Origin: JAMIFN01 sp964544605
GTDB lineage: Bacteria > Pseudomonadota > Gammaproteobacteria > Burkholderiales > Burkholderiaceae_C
Direction: 5' to 3'
Assembly (NCBI GenBank): GCA_964544605.1
Contig: CAZJBX010000006.1
Coordinates: 25,715-89,714, forward strand
Length of the DNA stretch: 64,000 nucleotides
The notes under the pieces are model-generated. The model was not told the origin of the DNA. It saw only the letters and a list, made by a program, of their open reading frames with translations, and did not search any database. Below are positions 59,794 to 64,000 of the stretch, piece after piece. Each line of letters starts with the position of its first letter. The stretch's first letter is position 1. The position numbers were made by a program, and so were the translations under genes.

Positions 59794-60534
59794 ATGCTTT
59801 TATTTTCCCCCCGCACTCTGGCCCCCCACTCGTCTGCCTACCGTGCTCTTGCACCTTGGGCCGCCGCCCTGCTCATGGGCTGGGCTGGCACGGCCGCTGC
59901 CCAAAGCGCCGATGGCCTGAGCGCCCTCGCCAGCTTTTTAAAGCACAGCCAAAGCGCCAGCGCCAGCTTCACGCAAACCGTGCTGCCGCCGCAAAGCGCG
60001 CAAGCCAACACCCCTGCGGCCAAAAGCAAAAGCTCCAGCGGCAGCTTTGCCTACAGCCGCCCCAATCGCTTTCGGCTCGAATACACCCAGCCCTATGCGC
60101 AAACCATCGTTGCCGATGGCCACACCCTGTGGCAATACGATGCCGATTTAGAGCAAGCCATCGCCACGCCACAAGCGCAAGCCTTGGCCGCCACGCCCGT
60201 GGCCCTCATCACCAGCGCGCGCAGCTTGCAAGACCTGCAAGCCCAATTCACCCTGCAAAACTGGCCCGCAGCCAACGCCGCCCAATACAAAGCCCAATTT
60301 GCCCAATGGCAATGGGTGCAGGCCACGCCCAAAGCCGCTGGCGGCACCATCCTCAAACTGCGCGTGGGCTTTGCCCCCAGCACCGCCAAGCAGGGCGCAC
60401 AACTGCGCGCGCTTGAAATACACGACAGCTTCGGCCAGCGCAGCATCATGGAATTCACGCCGCAAGCAGGCCAGCCTGCGGCCAGCCAATTCCAGTTCAA
60501 AGCGCCTGAAGGCACGGCCGTCATGCACCAATAA
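59794..60534 (+). CDS. lolA: Outer-membrane lipoprotein carrier protein LolA
   Basis: 246-residue periplasmic chaperone that carries lipoproteins from LolCDE to LolB. A long signal peptide ends near AAAQS, followed by ASASFTQTVLPP and the conserved GSFAYSRPNRFRLEY near residues 84-98, then IVADGHTLWQYDADLEQ. An Ala/Lys/Ser insertion (about 68-82) lengthens the protein. It starts 10 bases after the bamD terminator and is followed by rarA with a 14-base gap, a common lolA-rarA pair. Confidence 0.9.
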   Translation: MLLFSPRTLAPHSSAYRALAPWAAALLMGWAGTAAAQSADGLSALASFLKHSQSASASFTQTVLPPQSAQANTPAAKSKSSSGSFAYSRPNRFRLEYTQPYAQTIVADGHTLWQYDADLEQAIATPQAQALAATPVALITSARSLQDLQAQFTLQNWPAANAAQYKAQFAQWQWVQATPKAAGGTILKLRVGFAPSTAKQGAQLRALEIHDSFGQRSIMEFTPQAGQPAASQFQFKAPEGTAVMHQ

Positions 60535-60548
60535 AGCACTGCCGCCCC

Positions 60549-61853
60549 ATGCCCCAATCTGGTCTGCACCTGCCCCTGTCTGAGCGCCTGCGCCCGCAAA
60601 CACTCGGCCAAGTCATTGGCCAAAGCCACATCCTCGGCCCCGGTATGCCCCTGCGTGTGGCTTTTGAATCGGGCCAACCCCACAGTTGCATCCTCTGGGG
60701 CCCGCCCGGTGTGGGTAAAACCACCATTGCCCGCCTCATGGCGCAGGCTTTTGATGCGCAATTCATCCCCATCAGCGCCGTCCTCGGCGGCGTCAAAGAC
60801 ATCCGCCAAGCCGTTGAGCAAGCCGAGGCCGCCCGCAGCGGCCTTGCGCCACAGCCCAGCATCGTGTTTGTTGATGAAGTGCACCGCTTCAACAAAGCCC
60901 AGCAAGACGCCTTCTTGCCCCATGTGGAAAGCGGCCTCTTCACCTTTGTCGGCGCCACCACTGAAAACCCCTCTTTCGAGGTCAACTCCGCCCTGCTCTC
61001 ACGCGCTGCCGTCTATGTGCTGCGCGCCCTTAGCCTTGAAGAGCTCGGCCAGCTCTTTGCCCGCATCACTGCTTCCTACAGCGCCGCGCCGCCATTCGAG
61101 CCCGCCGCGCAAGAGCGCCTCATCGCCTATGCCGATGGCGATGCCCGCCGCCTCATCAACACCGCTGAAACCGTCATCAATACCGCCAGCGCCAGCGGCC
61201 TGACCCACATCAGCGACGACTGGCTGCTCCACACCCTCGGCGAGCGCCTGCGCCAATTCGACAAAGGCGGCGACCACTTCTACGACAGCATCAGCGCCCT
61301 GCACAAATCCGTGCGCGGCTCCGCCCCCGATGCCGCCCTCTACTGGCTCTGCCGTATGCTCGATGCGGGTGCAGATGCCCGCTACCTCTCGCGCCGCATC
61401 ATCCGCATGGCCTGGGAAGACATTGGCCTGGCCGACCCCCGCGCCCTGCAAATTGCCAACGACGCCGCCCTCACCTACGAGCGCCTGGGCAGCCCTGAGG
61501 GCGAACTGGCACTGGCCCAAGCCGTGCTCTACTTGGCCGCCGCACCCAAAAGCAATGCTGGCTATATGGCCTATAACCAAGCCAAAGCCTTTGTCGCCGC
61601 CGACCAAAGCCGCCCCGTGCCCGCCCACCTGCGCAACGCCCCCACCCCGCTCATGAAAGAGCTGGGCCACGGCCAAGCCTACCGCTACGCCCACGACGAA
61701 CCCCACGCCTACGCCGCTGGCGAGAACTACCTGCCCGAGGGCATGGCCGCCCCGCACTGGTACCAACCCGTGCCCCGTGGCCTAGAAATCAAAATCGGCG
61801 AAAAACTCGCCCAGCTCAAAGCTTGGGATGAGGCGGCGGGTAAAAAAAGCTAA
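60549..61853 (+). CDS. rarA: Replication-associated recombination protein RarA (MgsA)
   Basis: 434-residue AAA+ clamp-loader-like ATPase acting at stalled forks. Walker A GPPGVGKTT near residues 51-59, Walker B IVFVDEVHRFNKAQQDAFLP, sensor GATTENPSFEVN, and the C-terminal tetramerisation domain with YDSISALHKSVRGS and LSRRIIRMAWEDIGLADPRA. Very well conserved. Follows lolA. Confidence 0.96.
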   Translation: MPQSGLHLPLSERLRPQTLGQVIGQSHILGPGMPLRVAFESGQPHSCILWGPPGVGKTTIARLMAQAFDAQFIPISAVLGGVKDIRQAVEQAEAARSGLAPQPSIVFVDEVHRFNKAQQDAFLPHVESGLFTFVGATTENPSFEVNSALLSRAAVYVLRALSLEELGQLFARITASYSAAPPFEPAAQERLIAYADGDARRLINTAETVINTASASGLTHISDDWLLHTLGERLRQFDKGGDHFYDSISALHKSVRGSAPDAALYWLCRMLDAGADARYLSRRIIRMAWEDIGLADPRALQIANDAALTYERLGSPEGELALAQAVLYLAAAPKSNAGYMAYNQAKAFVAADQSRPVPAHLRNAPTPLMKELGHGQAYRYAHDEPHAYAAGENYLPEGMAAPHWYQPVPRGLEIKIGEKLAQLKAWDEAAGKKS

Positions 61854-61885
61854 AGCATTTGCTTTAAGCTAGCGGCCACGCTGTT

Positions 61886-61919
61886 GCGCCAGCCGCCCAA
61901 GGCTGGCCTGCGCTTTTTT
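61886..61919 (+). terminator. Terminator between rarA and frmA
   Basis: GCCAGCC / GGCTGGC with a 6-base loop, then CTGCGC and six T at 61914-61919. It ends 16 bases before the frmA ATG and just before its ribosome site, leaving almost no room for a separate promoter. Confidence 0.75.
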
Positions 61920-61935
61920 ACTTAGGAGACAACCC

Positions 61936-63054
61936 ATGATCAAATCCCGCGCCGCAGTGGCCTTTAAAGCAGGCGAGCCCCTGCAAATTGTTGAAATCGA
62001 TGTGGCCCCGCCGCAAAAAGGCGAGGTGCTGATTCGCATCACCCACACGGGCGTGTGCCATACCGATGCTTTTACCCTGAGTGGCGATGACCCGGAGGGC
62101 GTATTCCCCGCCGTGCTCGGCCACGAGGGCGCGGGCATTGTGGTGGAGGTGGGCGAGGGCGTGACCAGCGTCAAGCCTGGCGACCATGTGATTCCGCTTT
62201 ACACGGCAGAGTGCGGCGAGTGCCTGTTCTGCAAAAGCGGCAAAACCAATCTGTGTGTGGCCGTGCGTGCCACCCAAGGCAAAGGGGTGATGCCCGATGG
62301 CACGACGCGCTTTTCCTATAACGGCGAGCCGATTTACCACTACATGGGCTGTTCCACCTTTAGCGAATACACCGTGGTGGCCGAGGTATCGCTGGCCAAG
62401 GTCAACCCCGATGCCAACCCTGAGCAGGTGTGCCTGCTGGGCTGCGGCGTGACCACCGGCCTAGGCGCAGTGAAGAACACCGCCAAGGTGCAGGCGGGCG
62501 ATACGGTGGCGGTGTTTGGCTTGGGCGGCATTGGCCTGGCCGTGGTGCAAGGGGCCAAGCTGGCGGGCGCAGGTCGCATCATTGCCATTGACACCAACCC
62601 CGATAAATTCGCCTTGGCCGAGGTGTTTGGCGCGACCGATTGCGTCAATCCCAAAGACCACAGCAAGCCCATTCAAGAAGTGATTGTGGAAATGACCGGC
62701 TGGGGCGTGGACCACAGCTTTGAGTGCATTGGCAATGTGAGCGTGATGCGCGCCGCGCTGGAATGCGCCCACCGTGGCTGGGGGCAGAGCGTCATCATTG
62801 GCGTGGCGGGCGCGGGGCAAGAGATTTCCACCCGTCCCTTCCAGTTGGTCACAGGGCGGCGTTGGCTGGGTTCGGCCTTTGGCGGCGTGAAGGGCCGCAG
62901 CGAGTTGCCCGGCATGGTGGAAGACGCGATGGCGGGCCGCATTCAGCTCGAACCCTTCGTCACCCACACCATGGGCTTGGCCGATATCAACCACGCTTTT
63001 GATTTGATGCACGAGGGCAAGTCGATTCGCTCCGTCGTGCGTTACGACCAATAA
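61936..63054 (+). CDS. frmA: S-(hydroxymethyl)glutathione dehydrogenase (class III ADH)
   Basis: 372-residue zinc alcohol dehydrogenase that oxidises the formaldehyde-glutathione adduct to S-formylglutathione with NAD. Catalytic zinc residues in TGVCHTDAF and LGHEGAG, the structural zinc set CGECLFCKSGKTNLC near residues 96-110, and the nucleotide motif VFGLGGIGLAVVQGA. TTAGGAG before the ATG. 10 bases before fghA. It could handle formaldehyde from demethylation of methylamines. Confidence 0.96.
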   Translation: MIKSRAAVAFKAGEPLQIVEIDVAPPQKGEVLIRITHTGVCHTDAFTLSGDDPEGVFPAVLGHEGAGIVVEVGEGVTSVKPGDHVIPLYTAECGECLFCKSGKTNLCVAVRATQGKGVMPDGTTRFSYNGEPIYHYMGCSTFSEYTVVAEVSLAKVNPDANPEQVCLLGCGVTTGLGAVKNTAKVQAGDTVAVFGLGGIGLAVVQGAKLAGAGRIIAIDTNPDKFALAEVFGATDCVNPKDHSKPIQEVIVEMTGWGVDHSFECIGNVSVMRAALECAHRGWGQSVIIGVAGAGQEISTRPFQLVTGRRWLGSAFGGVKGRSELPGMVEDAMAGRIQLEPFVTHTMGLADINHAFDLMHEGKSIRSVVRYDQ

Positions 63055-63064
63055 GGAGTCAACC

Positions 63065-63895
63065 ATGCAACGCCTAGAACAACGCGCCAGCTTTGGCGGC
63101 AGGCAAGAAGTTTGGGAGCACCACAGCAGCAGCACGGGCACGGCCATGCGCTTTGGCATTTACCTGCCGCCCGCTGCGCTGGCAGGCCAGCCCTGCCCCG
63201 TGGTGTATTGGCTGTCTGGCCTGACTTGCAATGAGCAAAACTTCATCACCAAAGCAGGGGCGCAGCAATACGCCGCCGCACTGGGCCTGATTGTGGTGGC
63301 CCCTGATACCAGCCCCCGTGGCGAGGGCGTGGCCAATGATGAAGCCTACGATTTAGGCCAGGGCGCGGGCTTTTACCTCAACGCCACGCAGCAGCCTTGG
63401 GCGGCGCACTTCCGCATGGAGGACTATGTGGTGCAAGAGCTGCCCGCTTTGATTGAGGCGCACTTCCCCGCCACAGACAAACGCAGCATTTGCGGCCACA
63501 GCATGGGCGGGCATGGGGCGCTGACTTTGGCGCTGCGCCACCCTGGGCGCTATGCCAGCGTCTCGGCCTTCTCGCCCATTGTTGCGCCCAGCCAAGTGCC
63601 TTGGGGGCAAAAAGCCTTTGCCGCCTATTTGGGCCAAGACCGCACCGCATGGGCCGCGCACGATGCCGTGGCCCTGATTGCCAACGCGCCAGAGCGCCTG
63701 CTTCTGCTGGTGGACCAAGGCCAGGCCGATGAGTTTTTAGCCAGCCAATTGCAGCCCGAACGCCTGCAAGCGGCTTGCCAGGCCGCAGGCCACCCGCTGA
63801 CTTTGCGCCTACATGCAGGCTATGACCACAGCTACTACTTTATTGCCAGCTTAATTGGCGAGCACTTGAGCCACCACGCGCAGGCGCTGCGATAG
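63065..63895 (+). CDS. fghA: S-formylglutathione hydrolase
   Basis: 276-residue esterase D-type alpha/beta hydrolase that releases formate and glutathione. Nucleophile in GHSMGGHGAL near residue 146, acid in VDQGQADEFL and histidine in GYDHSYYFI. Conserved YWLSGLTCNEQNF near residue 49. Works with FrmA in formaldehyde detoxification. The last 105 bases of the window hold no gene. Confidence 0.95.
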   Translation: MQRLEQRASFGGRQEVWEHHSSSTGTAMRFGIYLPPAALAGQPCPVVYWLSGLTCNEQNFITKAGAQQYAAALGLIVVAPDTSPRGEGVANDEAYDLGQGAGFYLNATQQPWAAHFRMEDYVVQELPALIEAHFPATDKRSICGHSMGGHGALTLALRHPGRYASVSAFSPIVAPSQVPWGQKAFAAYLGQDRTAWAAHDAVALIANAPERLLLLVDQGQADEFLASQLQPERLQAACQAAGHPLTLRLHAGYDHSYYFIASLIGEHLSHHAQALR

Positions 63896-63925
63896 AAAAG
63901 CGCGACATTGCCGGGCCTCACACTG

Positions 63926-63950
63926 TCGCGTCATTGCGGACTTGACCCCA
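63926..63950. repeat. Degenerate dispersed hairpin repeat copy
   Basis: GCGTCATTGCGGACTTGACC resembles the unit repeated after lysS (CGTCATGGCGGGCTTGACCC), but the second stem arm is lost. Confidence 0.55.
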
Positions 63951-64000
63951 CTACTGTCCGGAATATTTTTTGCCAAGCCAGCTAAGTGGTTGTAGCGCAA

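Overview
The window reads as chromosomal DNA of a Gram-negative betaproteobacterium, most likely a Burkholderiales member close to the Comamonadaceae. I infer this from the GC-rich coding with many GGC/GCC codons, the tRNA-Leu/tig/clpP order, BamD and LolA homologues, a pilY1-type minor pilin cluster and a PhoBR/Pst block. No species name can be supported. One 100-base run of N (50411-50510) is an assembly gap.

Layout. 54-1601 is lysS, followed by a non-coding stretch with a tandem hairpin repeat. 2164-9511 (minus strand) is a type IV pilus minor-pilin operon, pilY1-fimT-pilV-pilW-pilX-pilE. 9766-12985 holds a cytochrome P450, a CBS-domain membrane protein and a DedA protein. 13310-14689 encodes a trimethylamine-monooxygenase-like flavoprotein behind a 200-nt leader with hairpins. 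14813-25146 is mostly housekeeping: pyrG, a lipoprotein cytochrome c, clpP, tig, tRNA-Leu, tldD, a methyltransferase, an SDR, gph, an EEP-family hydrolase and a cardiolipin synthase.

25169-47721 is a corrinoid (vitamin B12) region. Two nearly identical cobalamin riboswitches precede two TonB-dependent receptors. The second leads into a long operon: cobB, cobU, btuF, btuC, btuD, two cobO copies, bluB, cobD, cobC. The nucleotide-loop genes cobT-cobS-cobC(phosphatase) lie at 45249-47721. Between them sits a minus-strand pstSCAB-phoU-phoB-phoR block with a clear Pho box. Receptors import corrinoid over the outer membrane, BtuFCD over the inner membrane, CobO adds the adenosyl group, CobD/CobC add aminopropanol, BluB/CobT/CobU/CobS build and attach the lower ligand. 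No corrin-ring genes and no cobQ are present here. CobB lacks its expected glutamine-amidotransferase cysteine, and the second CobO lacks two conserved aromatic residues.

47783-51324 carries a TetR regulator, tRNA-Arg(ACG), a PACE-family efflux protein, a nitronate-monooxygenase-like enzyme, an Mpo1-like membrane protein with a tandem-repeat N-terminus broken by the gap, and a small acidic protein. 51325-54532 is an AT-rich accessory island: a promoter whose start lies at a C12 tract, an AAA+ ATPase, three unrecognised proteins (two membrane-anchored) and a YkgJ-type cysteine-cluster protein. It is the best candidate here for an undescribed system. 54638-63895 returns to core genes: rluB, scpB, rluD, bamD, lolA, rarA, and the glutathione-dependent formaldehyde pair frmA-fghA.
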